The notes below the pieces were generated by a model. It was not told the origin of the DNA. It worked only from the letters and a program-made list of their open reading frames with translations, and did not search any database. A stretch of DNA of 64,000 nucleotides from Zygnema cylindricum (taxonomy: Eukaryota; Streptophyta; Zygnematophyceae; Zygnematales; Zygnemataceae): assembly GCA_037447655.1 (NCBI GenBank), contig JBBHKE010000130.1, positions 1 through 64,000 of the forward strand. The letters are read 5' to 3'. Numbering within the stretch: the stretch's first letter is position 1; every line of letters starts with the position of its first letter. The translations under genes were made by a program, and so were the position numbers. Below are positions 12,231 through 22,285 of the stretch, in pieces.

Positions 12231-12245
12231 AGATATATATATATG
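12231..12245 (-). promoter_or_regulatory. Possible TATA box of the MEE44-like gene
   Basis: The run 'agatatatatatatgc' lies about 310 bp upstream of the ATG on the minus strand, just beyond the CT-rich tract. It is the only strong TATA run at a suitable place, but it could equally be a plain AT microsatellite. Confidence 0.3.
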
Positions 12246-12328
12246 CGGTGGAAGAAGAGTGAAGAAATGGAAGAGTTAGGCAGCGCAAAGGTACTATGGA
12301 TGATGAGTATGCCATGGGTGTTTGAAAA

Positions 12329-12368
12329 CTACAGTACGGTACAGTACAGTACTGTACTGTACAGTACA
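12329..12368. repeat. Palindromic GTACAGTAC tract
   Basis: Overlapping 'acagtacagtactgtactgt' copies form a near-perfect inverted repeat of about 38 bp. Similar tracts occur near 12924, 13617-13668 and 44910-44930. Where they can be tied to an element, they lie at the ends of hairpin MITEs (44921, 53477). Confidence 0.6.
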
Positions 12369-12639
12369 GATTTAGATGTGGCATGGCATCCTTCAGAACA
12401 AAAGTCAAAGAACAGAGAGGAAAAGCCGAAAAGGTACAGTAGTTGCCAAGTACAGATTCATATTCGTTGCGTGTTCTTCCTTCAAAAGTTAAGCGTCTCT
12501 TTTTGCCTTTTTGGCTTTTTGCTTTAACGCTTTGCGCTGATCGTACAGAAAAGTACAATTTATAAGATGTTGTCAAGTTTGACGTTCATTGACTTTCCGT
12601 GAAAACGGACTTGCCGCCTAGGGACAGCAAAAGTTGAGG

Positions 12640-13005
12640 ATATTTGTAATTTCGTATCGACCCAAAATGTAAATCGGAGCTACGCGACAACGAGCTCAAG
12701 GACAATTTCCCAAAAAGTCTTTAGTACCGTACATTTCTAGGTACAGCAAGCGAAACGGCAAATTTTCTTGAAGACTCTACGATATAATATATAATATAAT
12801 ATAATATTTGAGTGTTTGATAAACTATTTTTTCGGAGGGAAGGGCTGCGTGCATTTGGCGCGGGCAAGGAGCTCGTAAAGTCTTCACGGCAGCTGTACCC
12901 GTTCGGCCTAGAAATGTACGGTTCAGTACAGTACTAGAGATTTTTCACAATTGTCCTTAAGATCGTTGTCGCGTAGCTCCGATTTAGATTCTGAATCAAT
13001 TACGA
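12640..13005. mobile_element. Long-inverted-repeat MITE (foldback)
   Basis: The arm at about 12670-12745 (aaatcggagctacgcgacaa ... ggacaatt ... cgtacatttctagg) returns reversed at 12910-12985 (cctagaaatgtacg ... aattgtcc ... cgcgtagctccgattt). The arms are roughly 80-100 bp and about 165 bp apart. The structure is that of a foldback or MITE element with no coding content. No clear target duplication was found. Confidence 0.65.
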
Positions 13006-13129
13006 AAATTCTAATGGAGAGTCGATATTGTCTCCCCTAAAACTTTCATCTGAATTCTAGGTGTCACGTCACTAACCACAACCACAGTCTTGAACTTCGA
13101 CTTGAAGTCTTCCCTAAAGTTTGTCCAGG

Positions 13130-13562
13130 TTCAAAAGTAGTGACTGCCCATACACATGCCTATTGAGGTAAAACATACAATATGGCCCTAAGACCCATAT
13201 TGTATTATCCGCAAAATTAAATAAAATAGTAACAGGGTTGAGTTTGCAATATGATCGATAGAGAATTAAACGTCATGCCCAATTTGAAAAAAAATCGACA
13301 AAAATATTTTTCTGTGAGTTTTGAGCGACTTTATTTAACTGTCAGATTCAAAGATCTGACGGTCTTTGATGAAAGTAATGATCTAAGAAGATCACATGAA
13401 AAGCCCATACAACTTACGATAGACTATCGTCAGATTCGACGATCGGACGGTCTCTGATGAAAGTAGCGATCTAGGAAGATCACATGGAAAGCCCGTAACA
13501 CAACTTACGCTAAAGGCGGCCTAAAAAAGGCCTACCAAAAAACGCCTACTTTTGAACTATGG
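13130..13562. mobile_element. MITE family D, copy 1
   Basis: The element starts TTCAAAAGTAG and ends CTACTTTTGAACTATG, and matches the copy at 37535-37991 over most of its length, including 'gacccatattgtatt', 'gatcgatagagaatta' and 'agatcacatgaaaagccc'. The left terminus is worn (CAGG in place of CATAG). It lies in the shared upstream region of the two divergent genes. Confidence 0.75.
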
Positions 13563-13616
13563 TTTAAACAGTAAACAGGAATTGTCGTGTCCTATTGACA
13601 GTTTAACGTCAACAGT

Positions 13617-13668
13617 AACTACAGCACAGTCCAGGACTGTACAGTACTGTATTGTACTGTATTGTACC
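13617..13668. repeat. Palindromic GTACAGTAC tract
   Basis: A run around 'actgtacagtactgtattg' with inverted symmetry, of the same kind as that at 12329. It is about 620 bp upstream of the NC2-beta start. From 13670 to 14106 I see nothing further. Confidence 0.5.
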
Positions 13669-14106
13669 AAGACAGTGACCCTATGTGCAGTTCCTCGCAT
13701 TCGGCCGTTGAACAAGAACGCGTCTGTAACTGCCACACGTAACTTCTCAACCGCGAAATGCATTTTCCATTTTGACATTTCCATAGGCTCGACTCTTTAG
13801 TTAAACTGTGCGAAAAGTCGAAAACGTTTGAAAGCGCTATGTGCGGTAACACCGTGCTTCCTGCGTATTATATGATTTTGATTGTTTTCTGATTAATTTA
13901 TGGTTATGGTAACCATAATGACATACTAAACTACATAGAAGTAACCGTACTATAAAGTACAAGTCATAAAGTATAAAGTGTTCCTTACTTCCTTTTAATT
14001 TCGCACTAAATCGAACGACGGTTTGACTTCCAGCGTTTCAAACTTTCGAACTAAAAAATAAATAACCAAAGCTCTCGAACGCTGCACCTGCCAGTTTTGC
14101 TCAAAA

Positions 14107-14150
14107 TTAGGGTTAGGGTTAGGTTTAGGGCTAGGGTTAGGCTTAGGGCT
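14107..14150. promoter_or_regulatory. Telo-box cluster upstream of NC2-beta
   Basis: Five to six tandem TTAGGG/TTTAGGG-type units end about 135 bp before the ATG at 14286. On the other strand they read AACCCTAA, the plant telo-box, often found near the transcription start of genes for the expression machinery. It may instead be a small internal telomere scar. Confidence 0.55.
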
Positions 14151-14285
14151 CGTGAGACTATGGCGGACGCGTGAGAATAACAAGTTTTGCGATCCGTACG
14201 GTCCTGCCGTGGTGTACGATTTTCAACATATCGCACGTGCGGATTCCTGAAAATGCGGCGGAGAGACCGGAGGAATTCGTAGAGG

Positions 14286-17200
14286 ATGGAGGCCGTCAGG
14301 AAGGAAGATGTCTCCCTGCCAAAGGGTGAGATGAGGGGGGAGAGAGGGGGGGAGAGAGAGAGAGAGAAGGGAGAGACTTGGGAGATAGGAAAGACGCAGA
14401 GAGAGGAGAGGGGGAAGAGGAGAGGGAGAGAGAGAGAAAGGCAGGGAATGAGAGGGAAAGAAAAAGGAATTCCGAAACAAAGGGGAAGCTGAAGGGAGGC
14501 ATTGTAGGGGGAGAGAATGTATAGAGAGGGAAGGAGAGGAGAGGGATAATAAGGGGAGAGAATGTGACAATGTGATGGAAAAGTAGAGGAAGAGACCGAA
14601 AGGGAAGAGAGGAATGCGAGGGAAGGAAAGGAGGGCTCTCCCTCTCCATCTCCCTCTTCTTCTCCCACTTCCTATTTCCCCCTCTCTTCTTCTCGCTCTC
14701 CATCTTCCCATCCCTCTCCCTCATTTTTTGTGGGTAGATTATTTAATTTATTTTTTTGTTTCACTCTCCCTCTCCCTCTCCCTCTCCTTCTCCCTCTCCC
14801 TCTCCCTCTCCCTCTTCCTCTTCCTCTTCCTCTCTCCATCTCCCTCTTCTTCTTCTTCTCCCTCTCTCTCCTCCCTCTCCTCTCCCTCCCCCCCCTCCTT
14901 CCCCCCCTCCCCCTCCTTTCCTCCCCTTCCTCCCTCCCTCCATTCCTTGAGAATCCATTCCATTCCGATCCAGACCACTGTTTGGGTAATTCCTCCTCCT
15001 TCAAGTTTCATTTACATCGACTTCGTTGTTTTTTCTCTTAATTTTTTTCCAGAAATTAGTGTGGACTATGTCGACTTAATTCTAGAGTTGTAATGCTATA
15101 AAAGCTGTTTTTTTAAGTGGGAATGAAACTGGGGTTCTTCTTTCTTTGTCCTCTTTTTGGGCTCGTTAGACGTGATTGGTTTTTTTTCAAATGTCCATTC
15201 AAATTACTGTGGAACATGTGGACTTAATTCTGGCGGAGATTAAAAATTCTTATTGGGAGTTAAAATCGGAACTTCTGTACACCGAATATGAGTTGATATA
15301 GGCTGTTGATTGTGGACCTGGAAATCCCCACTGATGAAACACTTCTGGGAACCACGGTTATGATGCTTTTTAACGCCTAACTCCTAGTGTCCACTCTATT
15401 TGTGGTGAGGACTTGTATTGATTATTATGTCGACAGTTATAGTTGTGAAGATTGCAGTTGTTAAATGCAATTGGTATACTATTATTATAGAGCAATGCAA
15501 TAAGAAACCATAAAAACATAGCAAGCGACAACAATCAACGTCGGGAAATTCATTGGTAGGGAAACCTAGGGAGGCGGTTTTTGTAATTTTGCCCACACTG
15601 AGTGAAAAAAAGCCTTGCAGTACAGCGACCCACACTAATCTATTAGTGTGGCTGACGTCATTTGAAATTAAAAGCTATTTCATGCAACCGAAACTTTGCA
15701 AAGAAAAACTACATTAGGCTATGTGAAATTCTTTGCGAACTACTCACTAATGGGGTGAAAAGCACTACACTGCCCATCGCTGTTAGTGTCAGTAAAACTA
15801 ATTCGAGTGCTGTTTTTTTCACCCAAAATTATAGTGTTAGTGTTAATAACACGAATCTATTAATGGCGCATAATGGTCAACTTGGGAAAGGATAGTTTAG
15901 AAAAGCTAGTTCTAAATCACTTTTGGCAGTAATAGTTTACAACACTGCCGGTCGTTGTTATCGTTAAGGATTTATTAAATGTTAATGCGAAATTAGAATG
16001 CGTAATGCTAATTTAGTGCAAGGAGATGTGACAAAGTTGTAGTCCACTTCTTCAATTAGTGTTGTTAACACTTATGATTCTTGGCCAGAAAAAGTCGCGA
16101 CAGAATCAATGTTATTAACCCTGATAATGATGGGCTATTTTGCTCTAATAGCAATGCAAGGTGTAATTTGCTGCCATTTCTTTTAACTTTAGTTTTTGGC
16201 TTTGACCATAAAATAGTAGTAGTAATACCATTTTGCATAAGTGGTCAGATCTTGTCCACATTACACTTATCTAAAATTAATAATTTCAAGGCTGTACGTA
16301 GTAATGATTTCTTTACACAAAATCGAGAGATGTTTAGCATTATGGATGTGACACCCGACGCGGCAGTTCCATGGGAACTATTCAATGGTTGGAATGACAT
16401 TATCCACAAGATAAAAATTGAATTTGTTTATATCACGGTAGTATATTTGTAAAAGTCGGTGGTTGTCCCGTTTGTTCTTAGCAAATTTTGACTATATTAT
16501 GTTTCACCTAATATAATGTGGGTGAATAATAAATGTGAGACACTCTATGTACTGTGAAGAGTCAGAATGTTAGATATCTATATTAGCGTTGCTCACATTA
16601 ATGGTGTTAGACAGTACAGCAGGTCATCAGGCTTTGTTATATGTAAGTATGGGCTGGGAGTCATTTTGTATCTCTCTTATTCAATGAGTGGATAGCTATG
16701 GTTTTTTTCCCTTGGTGAACTTGTTATGTGAAATAGTGGGAGTGACATTTTTTGTATTCTTGGAAACATGTTGACAATCTTTCATGGTAAACAAAACACC
16801 ATACATCATCAACACTATTTAAGAACTGTCTATTTGTTAATTATTAGGTGAATCAGATGAAATTGGTTAGTACAGCCAAACAAGTTTAGTGTGAAACATG
16901 TGTGATTTGGGAGGATTTTACCAATCACAAACATGCAAAAGAAAACCACGCTAATTGTGGTGAAGTATAATTGGCCTTCTCAAAGCTAAAAAAAAATTGT
17001 CTTAGTATGTATAGCGAGGTTCTGTGTCCACACCTGTTGTTTAGAGGACAAAGAAGACTGCAAAATAGTGTAAAACCACAGTTGAGAGAGACAATGAGAA
17101 AGAGAGTGGGAGAGGGAAAAAAGAGAGATAGGTAACTTCCTTATATTGTTGCCTTTAATACTGGTGCAGGACACTCAGGAATGTTTTTTCTTTTGTTCTG

Positions 17201-19503
17201 TGGAGGAAAAAATTAAAGTAAACATGTACAATGTTGAATTTTCCATTGACAAGTCAACTGGGACTCTTGTGACTTTTGTCCCTATTCTTGTCTAAAGACA
17301 CGTAGTCTCTGTACTATTTGTACTTTTGTGTACTTGTTACAATAACTTACTTTTGGAGATTGTACGAATTGTACTTGTCACAAAAAACTACATTTGTATT
17401 TTTTATTCAGAAGCATCGCTAACAAATTATACAAATTGTTGTTTTGCGGTTTTGTATTTGTGGGGTTTTCAGAGTTTATTAACTTGATTTCGTCAGAAGC
17501 GAATGAAATTTGCAATCAGGAGGAGAAAAAAACTATTGCACCTGAACATATATTGCAATCATTGGAGGTACATTTAGACAATCACCTCTTCTCTCTCTCC
17601 CTCCCTCCATCCCTGCCTCCCTCCCTCCTCTCTCTCTCCCTGCCTCTCCCTCCCTCCCTTTCTCACTTCCTCCCTTCCTCCCTCCTTTCCTCCCACGCTT
17701 CGGGGTTCTGTTAAATTCATCAATTTCGCTTTGATCGTTTTCATAAAAAAAGTATATATATATCTTTATATTCTGTTTTTCTTTTTTATTTTTATTTTTA
17801 ATGCTTACATTTCTACTATTTCAGAGATTCTGTTTAAATTGTATTCAAAATGGCGTTTTGATTCCTAAAACTTATCAGTTTCAGTTTCTTTGCAGCGAGA
17901 TGTTTTATACTACTGAAATTTTAATCGGAATTCTATTTTTCTGTGAATCATTGATTGTGTATTTCATTGGGCTAATTTATAAATAGCGTTGTTTTGATTT
18001 TCTATTTTTATTTGTCATTTTTTAGTTATTTTTTGCATCTAATACTGAAAACTGATCCCTTTACGTGCAGGCTTTAGGGTTTTTGTTGTTTTCTCTTTAT
18101 GAGTATTACACTGTATTATTGTTAGAATTAGTAACACTAAATTGGTTCCCCTAAATTCTAGCTTCCTTGAACCTTAAATAGTATTAATAACAATAATTGT
18201 TTTTTTCGTAATTCTAATCCTTTTAAGTGTTTCAAAATCAGCCATGTCATTTGGAACTGATTTAGAAGTAATAACACTAATGTAATAATTTAATAATTTC
18301 TTTACTCCAATAACAATTCATTGTGTATTTTTTTGATTTCTACTTTTTTTTTCATTCATTTTTGCAATTGAAAACCTAAAAACTGTTCTGTTCAAGCCCA
18401 GGCTTTAGGGTTTAATATTGGATCTAATCTTTAATGGGTATTATTATTATTATTTTTTTTAACGTTTTATTCTTTTCCTGCAACTGAGATCTGAAAATCT
18501 ATACACTGAAGGACCGAAAACTGAAGACTGAAGAACTACGGACCGAAAACTGAAAGTGAAAACTAGAAACTGAAGAACTGAAGGTTTTTTTTTTGTGTCC
18601 GTCCAGGCTTTAGGGTTCAGCGACTATATTAGCGACGTACAGGCGGCGTATGAGCAGCACAAGAATGAGACGATGGTGAGTAAAAAGAATGGTTATTTTT
18701 TTTCTTTTTTCTTTTTTAAAGGTTTCCCAGTTTTATGCTGGTTTTATGTCAGATCGTTGTTAAGGCAGTTTCTGCTTTTGTCATTTGCTTTTTGAAAATC
18801 ATATTCTGAGGAATTTGCAGTGAGATATGTACTATATCTGGAACATTTTAAAATCTGTACTATTTCTAAAACAGTTAAAAAACGACAAAGAAAAAACAAA
18901 TCTGAGGAAATTAGGAACAAATTTGAGTTCGCAAATTACAGTTAGACAGGTACAGATACAGATACAGGTACAATGTTGAAAGGTTTTTTAAAGTTGTTTT
19001 CTTACTTTAATCACTTTTCTTGTTGTAATAAGTTTTTTCTCTGTTGTTTTTGTAAGAAATTTATTTAAGAAGTTTGTTGATTGGTTGTAGAATCTCCGCT
19101 CAACTAGAAAAGCAAGAAAAGTGAGAACAAGAAAAGAAACAAAATGTTTTTTTATTGTTTTTTAAGAAGATTAAAAAAAAAAAAATGGCGAAGTTTTTTG
19201 AGAAATTTGTTTAAAGTTTTTCTAATTGATTGAACCATTCTCCAAAGGCTAGTGGAAAATTGACACAAGAAAAAAAAGCAAAAAAAGTGTTAAAAAGAAA
19301 AGAATAGAAAAGAGGAGAACAGAAAAGACGTCGGTTTCTTGAGAAGTTTTTTTAATTGGTGACAGGAATCTCCAAGGGCGAGTGGAAAATGGAGTAAGGG
19401 TGGAGGGATGACAGAGGAGGAGGCCATTGCGGCGCAACAAAAAATGTTCGCGGAAGCTCGAGCTCGAATGAATAGTGGACAAATGAGTTCTCCCGATCCA
19501 TAA
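14286..19503 (+). CDS. DR1: Negative cofactor 2 beta (NC2-beta/Dr1, NF-YB12/13-like), one exon not found
   Basis: NC2-beta is the histone-fold subunit that pairs with NC2-alpha (DRAP1), binds TBP on DNA and blocks TFIIA/TFIIB entry. Recognisable exons: 14286-14325 (MEAVRKEDVSLPK, phase 1 donor), 17473-17567 (EFINLISSEANEICNQ ... KKTIAPEHILQSLE), 18607-18675 (ALGFSDYISDV ... YEQHKNETM) and 19366-19503 (ESPRASGKWSKGGG, then MTEEEAIAAQQKMFAEAR). Phases agree, and the order matches plant Dr1. The stop is TAA at 19501. The segment that normally follows SLPK, with the first histone-fold helix, the LPPDVRVA loop and the start of helix 2 (about 30-35 residues), was not found between 14326 and 17472. 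A weak remnant-like reading lies at 17171. Exon 2 onward is intact, so the gene is probably real and its missing exon divergent or split. Confidence 0.82.
14326..14945 (+). repeat. Complementary purine and pyrimidine tracts in NC2-beta intron 1
   Basis: About 310 bp of GA-rich sequence (14330-14640) is followed at once by about 305 bp of CT-rich sequence (14636-14945). In the transcript the two halves can pair, for example GGGAGAGGGA units with TCCCTCTCCC units. No repeat-free coding signal is visible. The rest of the intron (14946-15763) has no clear feature. Confidence 0.7.
15764..16075. mobile_element. MITE family A, copy 2 (NC2-beta intron), ends unclear
   Basis: The left terminus CTACACTGCCCATCGCTG is followed by the family blocks 'cacccaaaattatagtgtta' and 'gttaataacac'. 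A second terminus-like piece, ACACTGCCGGTCG, starts near 15943. The right end was not fixed, so this may be two overlapping copies. From 16080 to 17470 only AT-rich intron sequence is visible. Confidence 0.45.
17990..18615 (+). repeat. Intronic repeat with three copies of an acceptor-like block
   Basis: The true acceptor reads gtccag|GCTTTAGGGTTC at 18606. Two earlier blocks in the same intron carry the same sequence, caggctttagggttt at about 18068 and 18401, each preceded by a similar pyrimidine-rich stretch with 'gaaaact'. The three blocks are about 330 and 205 bp apart. Either upstream copy could act as a decoy acceptor. Confidence 0.65.
19070..19380 (+). repeat. Tandem triplication across the last acceptor of NC2-beta
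   Basis: Units of about 131-145 bp end in ttgg.tg.ag AATCTCC, at 19091 (gttgtagaatctcc), 19236 (ccattctcc) and 19367 (gacaggaatctcc). Only the third is the real exon start. The second copy also preserves 'gctagtggaaaat', matching exon sequence 'gcgagtggaaaat', so the repeat unit includes coding bases. Confidence 0.7.
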
Positions 19504-19800
19504 AATCTCATTAGAAAAAAAAAATCCAGTTATTTCTGGGTTGCTGTTGGAATGTATGTGAGTCTCATTAAAAAGATGCCGGGCTGTGGTAGGAATCTGT
19601 ATGAGTCTCATAAAAAAAATGTTATCGCCGGGCTTGTGGTAGACTTATGTTTTTGGATCTCATAAAAAGTGTCGTTGCCGGGTTTTTGTAGGAATATGTG
19701 TATGAGTCCCATAATAAAAGTTATTGAAAAATCGTGGGAGGAATGTGAGTTTGAATCTCATATAGAAGTTATTGTCGGGTTTCGGTAGGAATGTGTACGA
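19500..19800 (+). repeat. Minisatellite beginning at the NC2-beta stop codon
   Basis: Six units of about 43-57 bp share 'ggaatgtgtatgagtctcat' and 'gccggg'. The motif ATCTCAT/GTCTCAT/GTCCCAT lies near 19504, 19562, 19605, 19657, 19706 and 19755. The first unit overlaps the TAA stop, so the array is probably part of the 3' UTR. The stretch 19800-20406 has no visible feature. Confidence 0.7.
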
Positions 19801-20406
19801 ACGAACGAATGAATGTAGCTCAATTTTTTTATTTTTTTTTAGGTTTTTAACTGCTCCTCTTGTATGTCGAGTTCCGTTTCGTTTCGTTCTTTGTTTCGTT
19901 TCATAATCGAATTTCTGGAGGAGATATTGATTGGTCTTGTTGTAAGACCAGAGATGGAATTTAGTTTTTCTTGGGCTCCGATTGGTTGCCGTGTAAGAAA
20001 GGAATTGTGTCCTTTTTGGCGTCCTTTTTTCCATTCTTTTAATGTCCTTTTCCATCCTTTTATCCTTCTTTACATCTTTTCTTTCGTCCTTTTCTGTCCT
20101 TTTACGTCCTTTATCCTCTCCCTTTTTATGTCCTATGTTACACCTTTTTTAACTTTGATTGTTCTCATCTTGTCAGGTTTGCTAAGCTCATAAAGCCTAA
20201 GATGGCATAGAGTAGGAGTAAAAAGGATAAGAGAGTATGGCTCTAGTAGTATGTAAAAAGTTGGATTTGCCTCGACAGTAAAAAATGAATGCAACTTTTT
20301 TCAATCATATTGTCATTTTTTGACATGTTTTATATCGCCAAAATGTCTCAAACAGCAAGAGGGCAGAGCAATGTGATTGTACAATTCAAAAATGATGTTG
20401 ACAAGG

Positions 20407-22285
20407 CTTGGTTCTTGTTCTTGTTCCGTTATTGTTCTTGTTCTTGTTCCTGTTCTTGTTCCTGTTCTTGTTCTTGTTCTTGTTCTTGTACTTGTTCTTG
20501 TTCTTGTTCTCATCTTGTCTTTGTTCTTGTTCTTATTCTTGTTCTCATTCTTGTCTTGTTCTCGTTCTTGTTCTCGTTCTTGTTCTCATTCTTGTTCTTG
20601 TTCTTGTTCTCGTTCTTGTTCTCGTTCTTGTTCTCGTTCTTGTACTTGTTCTTGTTCTCGTCTTGTCTTTGTTCTCGTTCTTGTTCTTGTTCTTGTTCTC
20701 GTTCTTGTACTTGTTCTTGTTCTCGTTCTTGTACTTGTTCTTGTTCTCGTCTTGTCTTTGTTCTTGTTCTTGTTGCCGTTCTCGTTCTCGTTCTTGTTCT
20801 CGTTCTTGTTCTCGTTCTTGTTCTCGTTCTTGTACTTGTTCTTGTTCTCGTCTTGTCTTTGTTCTTGTTCTTGTTCTTGTTCTTGCTCTTGTTCTCGCTC
20901 TCGTTCCCGTTCTCGTTCTCGTTCCCGTTCTCGTTCACGATCCCGTTCTCGTTCACGTTCTTGTTCTTTACTTGTTCTTGTTCTTGCTCTCGTTTTCGTT
21001 TTCGTTCTCGTTCTTGTTCTTGTTCCTGTTCTTGTTCTTGTTCTTGCTCTTGCTCTTGTTGTTGTTCTTGTTCTCGTTCTTGTTCTTGTTTTTGTTCTCG
21101 TCTTATCTTTGTTCTTGTTCTTTTTCTTGCTCTTGTTGTTGTTCTTGTTCTCGTTCTCATTCTCGATCTCGTTCTCGTTCCCATTCGCGTTCACGTTCCC
21201 GTCCGCGTTCACGTTCCCGTTCTTATTGTTGTTCTTGTCTTGTTCTTGTTCTTATTCTCGTTTTCGTTCTTGTTCTTGTTCTCGTTCTCGTTCTCGTTCT
21301 TGTCTTGTTCTTGTTCTTGTTCGTGTTCTTGCTCTTGTTGTTGTTCTTGTTCTCGTTCTCGTTGTCGTTCCCATTCTCGTTCACGTTCCCGTTCTTGTTC
21401 TTGTTCTCGTTCTCGTTCTCGTTCTTGTTCTCGTTCTCGTTCTCGTTCTTGTTCTTGTTCTTGTTCTTGTTCTTGTTCTTGTTCTTGTTCTTGTTCTTGT
21501 TCTTGTTCTTGTTCTTGTTCTTGTTCTTGTTCTTGTTCTTGTTCTTGTTCTTGTTCTTGTTCTTGTTCTTGTTCTTGTTCTTGTTCTTGTTCTTGTTCTT
21601 GTTCTTGTTCTTGTTCTTGTTCTTGTTCTTGTTCTTGTTCTTGTTCTTGTTCTTGTTCTTGTTCTTGTTCTTGTTCTTGTTCTTGTTCTTGTTCTTGTTC
21701 TTGTTCTTGTTCTTGTTCTTGTTCTTGTTCTTGTTCTTGTTCTTGTTCTTGTTCTTGTTCTTGTTCTTGTTCTTGTTCTTGTTCTTGTTCTTGTTCTTGT
21801 TCTTGTTCTTGTTCTTGTTCTTGTTCTTGTTCTTGTTCTTGTTCTTGTTCTTGTTCTTGTTCTTGTTCTTGTTCTTGTTCTTGTTCTTGTTCTTGTTCTT
21901 GTTCTTGTTCTTGTTCTTGTTCTTGTTCTTGTTCTTGTTCTTGTTCTTGTTCTTGTTCTTGTTCTTGTTCTTGTTCTTGTTCTTGTTCTTGTTCTTGTTC
22001 TTGTTCTTGTTCTTGTTCTTGTTCTTGTTTTTTTTTGTTTTCTTTTGTTCTTGTGTTCTTGTTTTTTTTCTTATTCTTGTTCTTGTTCTTGTTCTTGTTC
22101 TTGTTTTTGTTTTTGTTCTTGTACTTCTTCTTGTTTTCTTGTTTTCTTGTTTTCTTGTGTTCTTGTTTTCTTGTGTTCTTGTGTTCTTGTGTTCTTGTTC
22201 TTGTTCTTGTTCTTGTTTTTGTTCTTGCTCTTGTTCTTGTTCTTGTTCTTGTTCTTGCTCTTGCTCTTGCTCTATTTTTGTTCTT
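20407..22285. repeat. TTGTTC hexanucleotide satellite, about 1.9 kb
   Basis: An almost pure 6-bp repeat. From about 21445 to 22028 it is perfect TTCTTG, roughly 97 copies. Before that it is mixed with TTCTCG, TTCCCG and TTCACG units and shows a higher-order unit around 'ctcgtcttgtctttgttc', seen near 20650, 20743 and 20842. Because the unit contains no stop in most frames, long open frames of Cys-Ser, Leu-Val, Leu-Phe, Gln-Glu or Lys-Asn repeats appear on both strands; none is a credible gene. Confidence 0.95.

Noticed and set aside
14051-14724. Minus-strand frames rich in Ser, Pro and Leu
   Set aside because: They run through the GA/CT tracts of NC2-beta intron 1 and lack any motif; the plus-strand exon at 14286 explains the conserved bases.
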